A stretch of 64,000 nt of DNA from Sulfurimonas sp. (GTDB lineage: Bacteria > Campylobacterota > Campylobacteria > Campylobacterales > Sulfurimonadaceae). Location of the stretch: NCBI RefSeq assembly GCF_029027405.1, contig NZ_CP093396.1, positions 1,612,001-1,676,000 on the forward strand, read 5' to 3'. The translations under genes and the position numbers were made by a program. Shown here one piece after another: positions 32,807 to 42,365 of the stretch. The stretch's first letter is position 1. Every line of letters begins with the position of its first letter. Below the pieces are notes generated by a model. The model saw only the letters and a program-made list of their open reading frames with translations, was not told where the DNA came from and did not search any database.

Positions 32807-34252
32807 CTATATAAAATTCGGTGCGTCATTTGCAAATAAAATGATATCTCCAGACGCAGTTTGAGAGGCTAGAACATCTGTAATCTTTGACTTATCAGGT
32901 AAGATAATTTTATTTTTTACTTTTATGTTTTTATCAAAAAGTGCCGCATTTAAAGCACCTGTAATTATAACTATATCAAAGGTTTCATTTATAGCGTCGC
33001 ACAGTTTTAGGTTTAACTCATCACTACTCTCAACTAAACCAGGGGTCACTATGACTTTTCTTCCTTCATGTAAAGAACAAAGTCTAACGCCCTCAAGCAT
33101 TCCATCTATATTACCGTTATAACCATCATCGAGTATGATTTTCCCACCTGCAACTATCTTTTGAAGTCTATGTTCAACTGGAGTTAGTTTTGCAACTGCT
33201 TTTGTAATCTCTTCGCTACTCATATCAAAACTTTTTGCGACATGAACTGCTACTGCAATATTCATAGTTTGAAAAGAGCCTAAAATATTTGTACTTAGAT
33301 GCATAACTTCACCTGAAATATTTAAATCAAATTTAGTTGACTCTAAAGTAGCATCTATGTTTGAAATATTATCTCCAAAAAAAGTTACTTTTTCATGTGG
33401 TTCATCTGTCACAGAGTTATGAATAAAAGCACGCTCTAATCTTGGTGACTGCATGATTTCTAGTTTTGCAGCTATGATATTTTTTAAAGATTTAAAATAC
33501 TCAATATGTGCCTCTCCAACTTTCCCAACAACAACTGTTTGAGGTTCTAAGAAAGTTGTTATGTCATATATATCTCCGCTTTGCCTAGCCCCTGCTTCAC
33601 AAATATATATCTGGGCATCACTAGGTAAAGACTCATTAACATCACGCATAATTCCGCCCAATGTATTTACACTTCTTGGAGTTGCATAAACATTGTACTT
33701 TTTACTTAGTATTTCATAGACAAAATTTTTGATACTTGTTTTACCGTAGCTTCCAGTTATACATACTATTTGTAAATTTTGGATACTTTGAAGTTTCTTC
33801 TTTGCCTCTTTTTTAAATGCTTCAAAAAGAAATTTCTCTATCATCACACTGCCAATATACGCAAGAGCTAAAGGCATAAAAACACCGTAAGTTTCACAAA
33901 TACCTTTTAAAGTACAAAGTACATCTTGAAACAATACTAAAGAGATAAGAAGAATTAAAAAACGCTTAACACGCCAAGTAAGAACAAGCTTTTTATCTAA
34001 CTTTTTATGCCAAACAAAAATGGCTGGTAAAACAGCAAAAAAGAAAAAGATAGGGAAAAATTTGCCTGTTGTATGATAAGCGATAAAGGGAATAAAAAAG
34101 TATAAAACATGCCATTGAGGTTTATGATGTTTTAAAATTACACGAGATAGTTTATAGTCATACCATTGAAGATTGGTAATTAGGTACCAACCAAGGAGAG
34201 TGACAAAAAGTACATTTGTTACAAAGGCTGTGAATATTTCAAAGTCAAACAT
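32807..34252 (-). CDS. murF: UDP-N-acetylmuramoyl-tripeptide--D-alanyl-D-alanine ligase
   Basis: 481 residues. As in other Campylobacterota, about 150 residues of membrane helices precede the ligase. The ATP loop is CITGSYGKTSIKNF, followed by RSVNTLGGI, GARQSGDIYDI, HNSVTDE and DDGYNGNIDGM. It adds D-Ala-D-Ala to the UDP-MurNAc-tripeptide on the cytoplasmic side. It overlaps the upstream alpha/beta hydrolase by 8 bases and follows ddl by one gene, so substrate synthesis and ligation are co-encoded. Confidence 0.94.
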   Translation of the reverse strand: MFDFEIFTAFVTNVLFVTLLGWYLITNLQWYDYKLSRVILKHHKPQWHVLYFFIPFIAYHTTGKFFPIFFFFAVLPAIFVWHKKLDKKLVLTWRVKRFLILLISLVLFQDVLCTLKGICETYGVFMPLALAYIGSVMIEKFLFEAFKKEAKKKLQSIQNLQIVCITGSYGKTSIKNFVYEILSKKYNVYATPRSVNTLGGIMRDVNESLPSDAQIYICEAGARQSGDIYDITTFLEPQTVVVGKVGEAHIEYFKSLKNIIAAKLEIMQSPRLERAFIHNSVTDEPHEKVTFFGDNISNIDATLESTKFDLNISGEVMHLSTNILGSFQTMNIAVAVHVAKSFDMSSEEITKAVAKLTPVEHRLQKIVAGGKIILDDGYNGNIDGMLEGVRLCSLHEGRKVIVTPGLVESSDELNLKLCDAINETFDIVIITGALNAALFDKNIKVKNKIILPDKSKITDVLASQTASGDIILFANDAPNFI

Positions 34253-34967
34253 TATAAGTTTCCTCTATCTCTTTTGAGATTTCTTTTGATTTGGACATAA
34301 AAAAATAATGATCGCCATCGTAAACTTTTAAAGTAGAGTTATTTATAAGTTTCTCTATCTTTATTGCTGAACTTAGAGGAGTTGCGGTGTCATCTTTACC
34401 CCACAAAAGAAGTGCCTTTCCTTTGTGTGATGCAAATTTTTCACTAAAATCTTCATCAACAACATTTTTAAATGTTTGATACATATGTTCACTCAAACTT
34501 TTTGCATCTTCTGCAACAAGTAAAGAGCGAAATTTTGCAAGACCAAACACTTTAAACATTTTAAACAGAGCTATTTTTGCTTTAATTTTAAATGGCTTAG
34601 GTATGAAAATCCCTGCACTACCTACTAAAACTAAGACTTTAGGTTTTAGTAAAGTAGCTACCTTACCACCAAAAGAGTGTCCAAGTATTATATCTTTTGA
34701 AGCATTTATTTGAGTCATAAAAAGTTCAATGATTTTTGCATAATCTTTTGTATATAAAGCAACATCACAACTGCTTGAACCAAAACCTGGTAAATCAATA
34801 TAGATATGACGAAAATTATTCATAAATGGAGAAAACGATTTTTTCATAAGGCTTTTATTTGAACCCCAACCATGCAAAACAATCAAATCAACGCTAGCTT
34901 GAGGATTTATTATCTCATAGCTAATGTCAAATGTTTGTTGATTATATTGAATGGATTTTATTGCCAT
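34245..34967 (-). CDS. alpha/beta hydrolase
   Basis: 240 residues with the hydrolase fold. The oxyanion region is VLHGWGSNKS, the nucleophile elbow GHSFGGKVA, the acid Asp lies in LLWGKDDTATP and the His in YDGDHYFFM. It is encoded between ddl and murF with overlaps on both sides, an arrangement conserved in this lineage as I recall. The substrate is unknown. Confidence 0.9.
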   Translation of the reverse strand: MAIKSIQYNQQTFDISYEIINPQASVDLIVLHGWGSNKSLMKKSFSPFMNNFRHIYIDLPGFGSSSCDVALYTKDYAKIIELFMTQINASKDIILGHSFGGKVATLLKPKVLVLVGSAGIFIPKPFKIKAKIALFKMFKVFGLAKFRSLLVAEDAKSLSEHMYQTFKNVVDEDFSEKFASHKGKALLLWGKDDTATPLSSAIKIEKLINNSTLKVYDGDHYFFMSKSKEISKEIEETYNV

Positions 34968-36004
34968 TATTTACCTTTTGCTTGGCTAATTGAATGGATA
35001 TAATCATAAGTTACTTTTGTTCTTTTATTACTTGGTAGATTTGAGCTAAGAAGTTCTAAAGATAAATTAAAATCTTCAAAAAGATAATTTGCCATAGATC
35101 CTGGGATAGGATTTATTTCATTTAGTAAAACTTCTCCATCTACAACAAAAAAGTCACATCTAATCAGTGCACCCTCAAACATATTTTTATATATTTTAGT
35201 AAAGGTATTTTTTAGTTTTGCTTCTAAGGCTTCATCTATATCTGCTTTTAAAACTTGTTCTGAGCGTGAAAAATCTAAATATTTTTTTTCAAAATCTAAA
35301 AATTCATTTTTCTGAGGTTCTTCAACTATTGAAAAATGCATTTCGCCTTTTGCCATAAAACCAGCTAGATTATACTCTTTAACACCTTCTATAAATGGTT
35401 CAACTAAAACACTTTTATCATACTCAAAAGCAACATCAAGAGCATAATCAAGTTCACTCTCTTCTTTAACTATACTCACACCAATAGAGCTTCCAAGACG
35501 AGAAGGTTTTATAATAACAGGGTAAGAGCTATTTATACGATGATGTTCATCAGATGCTATCGTTTCATAATCAACACATTTAATATTTTTTGCCGCACAA
35601 AGCCACTTTGTATATCTCTTATCATAAGAAAATACACTAGCATCTACTCTTGGTCCAATATATTTTATAGAGAAGAAATCAAGCAAAGCTGCGATAGTTC
35701 CATCTTCTCCGTCTGCACCATGTATAAGATTTAAAACAGTGTCACTATATTGTGAGGAACTAAACATAGTTTTTTGATAAAATCCGCCATGTGATATACT
35801 CAATTCTGGCATATTTCTATGCTCACCTTTAGAAAAAGTCACTGCTTTCATCTTAGAGTCTTCTATCAAGTAAAACTTATGGTCTTGGTCACAAAATATA
35901 TAATTTATATCAATTCCTAATAGCTTTTCTTTTAAAGTTATCGCACTTACTATACTAATTTCATGCTCAAAACTAGCACCACCAAACAATATTATTAATC
36001 TCAA
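34967..36004 (-). CDS. ddl: D-alanine--D-alanine ligase
   Basis: 345 residues, ATP-grasp ligase forming D-Ala-D-Ala for peptidoglycan. Motifs are LFGGASFEHEISIVSA at the N-terminus, HGADGEDGTIAALLD, KPSRLGSSIGVS, and the C-terminal VLLNEINPIPGSM with metal ligands. The start codon is TTG, backed by AAGGGA about seven bases upstream; no ATG keeps the N-terminal strand. Confidence 0.95.
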   Translation of the reverse strand: MRLIILFGGASFEHEISIVSAITLKEKLLGIDINYIFCDQDHKFYLIEDSKMKAVTFSKGEHRNMPELSISHGGFYQKTMFSSSQYSDTVLNLIHGADGEDGTIAALLDFFSIKYIGPRVDASVFSYDKRYTKWLCAAKNIKCVDYETIASDEHHRINSSYPVIIKPSRLGSSIGVSIVKEESELDYALDVAFEYDKSVLVEPFIEGVKEYNLAGFMAKGEMHFSIVEEPQKNEFLDFEKKYLDFSRSEQVLKADIDEALEAKLKNTFTKIYKNMFEGALIRCDFFVVDGEVLLNEINPIPGSMANYLFEDFNLSLELLSSNLPSNKRTKVTYDYIHSISQAKGK

Positions 36005-36014
36005 ATATAATCCC

Positions 36015-36356
36015 TTATTTTATAAATATTTTTTCGTATTTTTCTTCATCAAAGCCAACTACTACTTGACTTTCATACTCTACGATTGGTCTTTTAAAAA
36101 GCATATTTTCCCTGCAAAGCCACTCTCTTTTTCCACTTGCATCTAGGTTCAACTCTTTTAACTTTAAGATTCTGTACTTAGTTCCACGACTATTAAAAAG
36201 TAAGTTCATATCCACCTGTTCTAACCACTCATCAACCTTTTTGCAATCAACAGAAGTTTTTTTAAAGTCAATAAACTCTAAATCTATCTCATTTTCTTTA
36301 AAAAATTTTCTAGCTTTTCTAACACTATCACAAGTTGGTATTCCATATAGTTTCAT
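36015..36356 (-). CDS. ArsC/Spx family protein
   Basis: 113 residues of thioredoxin-like fold. KLYGIPTCDSVRKARKFF has a single Cys9, as in YffB/Spx-like proteins rather than a CxxC redox pair. DFKKTS and NMLFKRPIVE (a KRPI-type loop) are typical. It may be a glutathione-type reductase or a regulator; sequence does not decide. It lies between ddl and ruvA in the same minus-strand run. Confidence 0.88.
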   Translation of the reverse strand: MKLYGIPTCDSVRKARKFFKENEIDLEFIDFKKTSVDCKKVDEWLEQVDMNLLFNSRGTKYRILKLKELNLDASGKREWLCRENMLFKRPIVEYESQVVVGFDEEKYEKIFIK

Positions 36357-36376
36357 ATTATATTTACCTTTTAAAT

Positions 36377-36943
36377 TTAAACACTCTGAAGAAGTTTCAA
36401 AGCTTCTTTTACAAGAGAAGCTGTATCGTCACTATTACAACTACTTAATGCTTTTGTAATTTTATCTTTTTTAAAGCCCAATGATTCTAGTGCTTCAGTT
36501 GCTTGTGAAAAAGCTATACTTTTTGGTGCATCTGTTGAACTTACTAACTCAACATCAAAACCATTTAATTCTACTAAAATTCGTCCTGCACTCTTAGGTC
36601 CGATGCCAGGGACTTTTTTCACACCATTCATATCTTTATTGTTTATCACTGTCGCAAATTGAGATGGCGTGTAAGTTGAGCAAATAGCCATAGCTACTTT
36701 TGGTCCAACTCCATTTATTTTTATAAGTCGTGCAAACATCTTTTTTTCACTCATTTCTAAAAAACCAAAAAGTAGTTGTGCATCTTCGCGGATTATTTGA
36801 GTTGTAAAAAGCTTTACCTCATCACTACCGATAGATGCAAAACTTTGAAGAGATATAAAAACCTCATACACTATACCCTGAACATCAACATGCACAAAAC
36901 TTGGCTCTTTATATACTATATGGCCTTTTATTCCTACTATCAT
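36377..36943 (-). CDS. ruvA: Holliday junction branch migration protein RuvA
   Basis: 188 residues. Domain I is an OB fold (MIVGIKGHIVYKEPSFVHVDVQGIVYEVF). Two helix-hairpin-helix motifs follow (INGVGPKVAMAICS and VPGIGPKSAGRILVEL), then a short C-terminal three-helix domain that contacts RuvB (ATEALESLGFKKDKITKALS). It binds the junction as a tetramer and recruits RuvB. Confidence 0.96.
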   Translation of the reverse strand: MIVGIKGHIVYKEPSFVHVDVQGIVYEVFISLQSFASIGSDEVKLFTTQIIREDAQLLFGFLEMSEKKMFARLIKINGVGPKVAMAICSTYTPSQFATVINNKDMNGVKKVPGIGPKSAGRILVELNGFDVELVSSTDAPKSIAFSQATEALESLGFKKDKITKALSSCNSDDTASLVKEALKLLQSV

Positions 36944-36960
36944 CTATAAAATACTTTCAC

Positions 36961-38865
36961 TTATTCTTTCACTGCCTCTATTTTAAACCCGCCATCTACA
37001 AGCTCTACAACTGCGAAAATCATATCTATTGAGCCTTCTACAGGTTTATGACTCAACTCAATAGGTGGATCAACCAACTTAAATATTATCTCGTTATAAC
37101 CTACCCACTTATCTCTATTTATTATTCTTGCATCAAAAATATTATCTTGAAAAGAAGCTGTTTGTGTTGTTAATAATTTTAGTTTATCAAGTTTTATATC
37201 ATATTCTTGTTTTATTTTTTTTAAATGCTCTTGCATTTTTATAAACTGCTTATATTGTTTAATGAATGAAGAAGGCATTTTAACACCACTTTTTTTATAA
37301 TGCAATAGTCGTTTTTTAACATCATTATGCGTAGCTAAATTTCCTTTTATAATTTTTGTATATTTTTTTATCTCTAAGTTTATATTATTTACATCCTTTT
37401 GTAATTTTTCAATTTTTTCATGATTTTCACCTAGGTCAACTTGTGTAGATTTTTTAAGTACAGGGTCAATGGTAAAAGTATTTTCACTTCCTTGTAACTT
37501 CTTAATCTCTATAAACCTTGAAGCAGTAGCTTCGACATGGGAAGTACATAACTCTATAACTATTTCTTTAGCTCTTATATTTCCACCAACAGCTTTAGAA
37601 ATTTCTACTATATCTCCATCAACTTCTCCATGTTCAAGCCTTGAAATATTAATATTTCTTCCATACGCTACACCCCTGTGGACATTTATCTGTAATTTAT
37701 CTGCTTTAATAACAGAATCTTTGTGAGTTTGCCCTGATACTGTTGCTTTTAATGCCACTACTTTAGCGTAAGCACCAATATTACCGTCTATGTCTATTTC
37801 AGATACTTCAACTTCCATTCCAGAACCAATAGCATCTTTTTGAGCATCTGGTTCTTTTACATTTAAATTTATACCTGAATCTACTCCAGCAGTTATATTA
37901 CCAGTTGTTTTAAAACTTATTTCTCCTATATCAACTTCTGACTTTATTGTATAGTTTGTTCCCTCTAAGACAATATAACCATTTTCACAAGCACAATATT
38001 CTATGCAATCTTCACTATCAATGATTTTAATCGTATCATCTGTACTAAATGTAGGAATATTAGCCTCAATCGGTTCTTTAGGCTCCATAAATTCACCACG
38101 ACAGTTTCTACCAGCTTTTCCTTCCTTAGGTTTTATATACTCTATAAGAAGTTCATCTTTATAAACATTTTGTATAAAATCTCTACTTGAATAATCGACC
38201 TTAGAGCTTTCAGTAATCTCTTCTTTTTTATCATAATGCAAAATAATTTCATCATCGGTAGTTAAAGTTGGCTCATAAGCCTTCGCTATAAGATATGTCT
38301 GATTTTTGTCATAAATAACTTCTTCTTCAACTCTAACATGTGCTACAATTTTTGATATAACATCATCTAGCATTTCATCAAAAATATTTATGAGTATATT
38401 TGCACGAACTTTACTTTTATTTATAAGAATGGCAAGTTCTTTTTCAAACCTTGGATTATAACTAACACTAGAACCAGCTTTAATACTCAGATAAACTTTA
38501 CATTTTGTAGCATTTGCACCAATAGCTAAACTAAAATCAACATAATTATCATTTTGTACTTTTGAAAATATTTCTATCTCATACATCTGTTTAATTTGAA
38601 AATCTTTATTTAAAAAAGAACCTTTATCTTCTAATTCAGTAAGGTCTTCACTAGATATTTCGTCCCAATCTACCTCTGCCGATTCATTACTCATGCGAGT
38701 ATATGTTTGAACTTCCAATATATTAAAATCAATTTTATTGACATTAACTTTGTAAAATTTAGCTACATCGATTAACTCCTTGGCAACATTTTGCGTGCGC
38801 ACAATAGTTGGACGAATTTTTTTTGATGATTTTTTACTCTCTTTACCTGAACCAAATAATGCCAT
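36961..38865 (-). CDS. FapA family protein (DUF342)
   Basis: 634 residues of the FapA/DUF342 family. The C-terminal half has the beta-helix-like repeats (ITAGVDSGINLNVKEPDAQKDAIGSGMEVEVSEIDIDGNIGAYAKVVAL) followed by a coiled coil (about 480-575). The N-terminus is a basic AlkA-like region rich in Lys. Vibrio FapA affects flagellar pole assembly; a similar role here would be inference. It is upstream of ruvA by 17 bases. Confidence 0.85.
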   Translation of the reverse strand: MALFGSGKESKKSSKKIRPTIVRTQNVAKELIDVAKFYKVNVNKIDFNILEVQTYTRMSNESAEVDWDEISSEDLTELEDKGSFLNKDFQIKQMYEIEIFSKVQNDNYVDFSLAIGANATKCKVYLSIKAGSSVSYNPRFEKELAILINKSKVRANILINIFDEMLDDVISKIVAHVRVEEEVIYDKNQTYLIAKAYEPTLTTDDEIILHYDKKEEITESSKVDYSSRDFIQNVYKDELLIEYIKPKEGKAGRNCRGEFMEPKEPIEANIPTFSTDDTIKIIDSEDCIEYCACENGYIVLEGTNYTIKSEVDIGEISFKTTGNITAGVDSGINLNVKEPDAQKDAIGSGMEVEVSEIDIDGNIGAYAKVVALKATVSGQTHKDSVIKADKLQINVHRGVAYGRNINISRLEHGEVDGDIVEISKAVGGNIRAKEIVIELCTSHVEATASRFIEIKKLQGSENTFTIDPVLKKSTQVDLGENHEKIEKLQKDVNNINLEIKKYTKIIKGNLATHNDVKKRLLHYKKSGVKMPSSFIKQYKQFIKMQEHLKKIKQEYDIKLDKLKLLTTQTASFQDNIFDARIINRDKWVGYNEIIFKLVDPPIELSHKPVEGSIDMIFAVVELVDGGFKIEAVKE

Positions 38866-38964
38866 ATATTCCTACAATATTTAAATTTTAAAAACTAAAC
38901 CCTCTATTTTAATCAAATCTTTGTTAAACTTTCGTAAAACGAATAAAGAAGCCGAAAGAAGCCC

Positions 38965-40377
38965 ATGTTTAAAGCTATATTTACCAACAGTTTTGGAATT
39001 TTATTTTCAAGAATTTTAGGATTTTTCAGAGATTTACTAACAGCATCTATCCTTGGTGCAAATATATATAGTGATATTTTCTTCATTGCTTTTAAACTAC
39101 CAAATCTTTTTCGTAGAATCTTTGCAGAAGGTGCTTTTACACAAGTTTTTATGCCAGCTTTTGCAAGGTCAAAACATAAAGGTGTTTTTTCAGCTAATGT
39201 TTTTTTGATATTTATATCTATTGTTCTTTTAATAACTTTAATTGTAAATTTATTTCCATCCCTTTGGGCACAAGCCATAGCAGTAGGTTTTGATGAAAAA
39301 AGTATAGAGATTGCTGCACCTTTCGTAGCTATAAATTTTTGGTATTTACCACTTATATTTACTATTACTTTTTTAAGTGCTATACTTCAGTATAAACACC
39401 ATTTTGCAACCTCTGCATTTTCTACTGCACTACTCAATCTTTCACTTATTTTAGCTTTATATTTTTCACAAGATAAATCACAAATTGAGATAGTTTACTA
39501 TCTTAGTTGGGGTGTAGTTATTGGTGGTATTTTACAACTTTTAGTTCATCTTATTGCCATACAAAGACTAGGACTGCTAAAGCTAATAGTAGGAGGATTT
39601 AAATATTTACATAAAAAATCAAAATTTATCAAGAGTGATACTACAAAATTTAGAAACCAATTTTTTCCTGCAATGTGGGGAAATTCAACTGCACAAGTCA
39701 GTGCCTTTTTAGACACTTTTTTAGCTTCTTTTTTACTAACTGGTTCTATCTCTTACCTTTACTATGCAAACAGAATTTTTCAGCTTCCTTTAGCACTTTT
39801 TGCTATTGCAACTTCTATCGCTCTGTTTCCAAGAATAGCAAGGTACATAAAGAACAAAGATGAAAAAAAAGCTTTAGAATTTTTACAACATGCTTTTTGG
39901 TTTTTAGCATTTTTACTCACGGCTAGTGCCATTGGTGGACTTGTACTTTCTCGTGAGATAACTTCTCTTCTTTTCCAACGAGGTGCTTTTAGTGCAGATG
40001 ATACTCAAAATACAACTCTAGTTCTACAAATGTACATGATAGGATTACTTCCTTTTGGACTTCAAAAATTATTTGTCCTATGGCTATATGCAAAAGAGAT
40101 GCAAATGAAAGCCGCAAAAATAGCAACCTACTCTCTACTCACTTACATAATTTTTGCCCTATCACTAATATCACCTATGGGAGTAAGCGGTCTAGCCCTA
40201 GCATCTACGGTTGGTGGTTTTGTGAGTTTCACTCTAACGATCAGAGTCTTTGGAGTTAAAAACTTCTTTAATATTATTCATTCTAAAAATACTATTTATC
40301 TTTTTGTAAGTGCCATTTTATTTACTATTTTACTTTTGATTTTTAAGTTAATATTCTTTACTTTAAGAACAGTTTAA
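38965..40377 (+). CDS. murJ: lipid II flippase MurJ
   Basis: A 470-residue MOP-superfamily membrane protein of the MviN/MurJ family, which flips lipid II across the inner membrane. The N-terminus (FKAIFTNSFGILFSRILGFFRDLLTASILGA) and the FKLPNLFRRIFAEGAFTQVFMPAF motif with its essential Arg residues are diagnostic. The gene faces the opposite way from the ddl-murF group. Confidence 0.96.
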   Translation: MFKAIFTNSFGILFSRILGFFRDLLTASILGANIYSDIFFIAFKLPNLFRRIFAEGAFTQVFMPAFARSKHKGVFSANVFLIFISIVLLITLIVNLFPSLWAQAIAVGFDEKSIEIAAPFVAINFWYLPLIFTITFLSAILQYKHHFATSAFSTALLNLSLILALYFSQDKSQIEIVYYLSWGVVIGGILQLLVHLIAIQRLGLLKLIVGGFKYLHKKSKFIKSDTTKFRNQFFPAMWGNSTAQVSAFLDTFLASFLLTGSISYLYYANRIFQLPLALFAIATSIALFPRIARYIKNKDEKKALEFLQHAFWFLAFLLTASAIGGLVLSREITSLLFQRGAFSADDTQNTTLVLQMYMIGLLPFGLQKLFVLWLYAKEMQMKAAKIATYSLLTYIIFALSLISPMGVSGLALASTVGGFVSFTLTIRVFGVKNFFNIIHSKNTIYLFVSAILFTILLLIFKLIFFTLRTV

Positions 40378-40540
40378 AAAAAAATTATAACTTTTTACAA
40401 TGCTTTAATATTAATTTATGCTTAGCTTTGCAATAATTGAGATAACTTAAATATTAATTTATAATTATTTAAATAATTAGAATATCAATATTTATAAATA
40501 CATTATTTGTGAAATATCACTAAATAATGAAAGGAGACTC
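40378..40540. other. AT-rich leader of the symporter operon
   Basis: 163 bases of very AT-rich sequence between murJ and the small accessory gene. No clear promoter hexamers, terminator or operator stood out beyond runs of A and T. A strong AAAGGAG ribosome site ends it. Confidence 0.3.
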
Positions 40541-40711
40541 ATGGAATATTTTGATTTTGGTATCAATTTAGCTTTTTTACTCATAATTGTTAGTACTTTG
40601 GCAAGTGTTATCTACGGAGTAATAAATTGGAATAAAGATGGATATGTAAAACCACCTGCTCATGTTAAAGAGTGGAACAAAACTGAAAAAAATATAGAGG
40701 ATGAACTATAA
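40541..40711 (+). CDS. symporter small accessory protein
   Basis: 56 residues: one hydrophobic helix (about 8-28) followed by a polar tail with YVKPPAHVKEWNK. The stop overlaps the symporter ATG (TAATG), so expression is coupled. Similar one-helix proteins are annotated beside sodium:solute symporters in several bacteria as small accessory subunits. The ribosome site AAAGGAG is strong. Identification rests on position, size and topology. Confidence 0.75.
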   Translation: MEYFDFGINLAFLLIIVSTLASVIYGVINWNKDGYVKPPAHVKEWNKTEKNIEDEL

Positions 40712-42351
40712 TGGGTGCTTTTGAAAATATAATTATCATTCTATACTTAGCTGTTTTGGGCTACTTAGGCTTTAAAGGTTACAAAAACACTAAAAACTCA
40801 ACTGATTATCTTATAGCTGGACGGGATACGCATCCTTTTATTATGGCGCTTAGTTATGGTGCTACTTTTATATCAACAGCAGCTATTGTTGGTTTTGGTG
40901 GAGTTGCAGCTTGGCTTGGCAACTCACTACTTTGGCTTACTGTTTTTAATATCTTTGTAGGTATTTTTATAGCTTTTGTATTTTTAGGAAACCCTACTAG
41001 AAAAATGGGTTATCGTTTAAATGCACACACTTTTCCAGAGTTACTTGCAAAAAGATTTGACTCTAAATTTATCCAAATCTTTGGAGCCGTAATCATTTTA
41101 CTTTTTATGCCTCTTTACGCAACAGCGGTTCTTATTGGTGGAACACAATTTATAGCACTTTATTTTGGAGCAGATTATCATCTGTCTCTTTTAGTATTTT
41201 CTGTCATCATAACAGCTTATGTAATTGCAGGTGGTCTAAAAGGAGTTATGCTCACAGATGCTCTTCAAGGTAGCATAATGTTTGTAGCAATGGTAATTTT
41301 AATGGTCGTTACTTTTGACTCACTTGGTGGAGTAACTGCTGCATTTACAAAACTAGAGCATGTTTGGCAAGCAACAGTTATAGACCCTCTAGCACAAATT
41401 AGCATAAAAACTTTAAAACCTGGTTCACCTGATTTTATGATGAAATTATCCCTTCTTTGGGGATTTGAAGGTTGGAACTCTATGCCTGTATTTATGAGTA
41501 AGGGTTGGTTGTTTGTTATCACAACTATTACTATGGGTGTTGGTATTGGTGTTCTTGCTCAGCCTCAACTTATTGTAAGATTTATGACTGTTAAGAGTAA
41601 ACAAGAGCTAAATCGTGCAGTTCTTATTGGTTCAGTCTTTATAGTTGCTATGACTGGAATTATCTTTGTCGTTGGAGCATTATCAAATGCTTGGTATTAT
41701 GAGTTTAACGAAGGTAAAAATGCACTTCAAAGTGCTGGTTCTATTGGTAAGGTTATACCTCACTTTATAAACACTGCGATGCCAAAATGGTTCGCTTTTA
41801 TCTTTTTGTTTGCTCTTGTATCTGCAGCTATGAGTACACTTTCTTCTCAGTTTCACACAATGGGAACAGCAGTCGGTCGTGACCTTTTTGAACAACTAAG
41901 CTCTAAAAATCACAACTCCATTACTGTTACAAGATTGGGCGTTGTTATGATGATTATCTTCTCTGTAAGTCTTGCTTATGCCTTTGACAATCAACCAGCG
42001 ATTATTGCCCGTTCTACGGCTATATTTTTTGCTCTTTGTGCTAGTGTATTTTTACCTAGTTTTGTTGGTGGATTATTTTGGAGAGGAATGACAAAAGCAG
42101 GAGCTATTAGCTCTATGTTAGTTGGTTTATCAGTTTCAAGTTTTTGGCTTCTGTTTGTTCACTTTAAAGAAGCAAAATCTCTAGGAGTTAGTAAAGCTAT
42201 TTTTGGTAAAGATTCACTCTTAAGCGGAGATATTATCTTTGTAGATGCTTTAATGATTGCCTTACCTCTATCTATATTAACCGCAATTATAGTGTCATTA
42301 ATGACTAAAAAATTAAATAAAGCACATCTAGAGAAGTGCTTTAACGACTAA
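40711..42351 (+). CDS. sodium:solute symporter family protein
   Basis: 546 residues with about 13 helices and the SSS signature. YLIAGRDTHPFIMALSYGATFISTAAIVGF near the N-terminus holds the sodium-site helix 1, and GGLKGVMLTDALQGSIM lies in the middle. The late SAAMSTLSSQFHTMGTAVGRDLF helix 8 supplies sodium ligands. Substrate could be a monocarboxylate, proline or pantothenate-like compound. The downstream porin and aryl-acid enzymes favour an organic acid, by inference only. Confidence 0.92.
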   Translation: MGAFENIIIILYLAVLGYLGFKGYKNTKNSTDYLIAGRDTHPFIMALSYGATFISTAAIVGFGGVAAWLGNSLLWLTVFNIFVGIFIAFVFLGNPTRKMGYRLNAHTFPELLAKRFDSKFIQIFGAVIILLFMPLYATAVLIGGTQFIALYFGADYHLSLLVFSVIITAYVIAGGLKGVMLTDALQGSIMFVAMVILMVVTFDSLGGVTAAFTKLEHVWQATVIDPLAQISIKTLKPGSPDFMMKLSLLWGFEGWNSMPVFMSKGWLFVITTITMGVGIGVLAQPQLIVRFMTVKSKQELNRAVLIGSVFIVAMTGIIFVVGALSNAWYYEFNEGKNALQSAGSIGKVIPHFINTAMPKWFAFIFLFALVSAAMSTLSSQFHTMGTAVGRDLFEQLSSKNHNSITVTRLGVVMMIIFSVSLAYAFDNQPAIIARSTAIFFALCASVFLPSFVGGLFWRGMTKAGAISSMLVGLSVSSFWLLFVHFKEAKSLGVSKAIFGKDSLLSGDIIFVDALMIALPLSILTAIIVSLMTKKLNKAHLEKCFND

Positions 42352-42365
42352 AAAAAGGAAAATAG

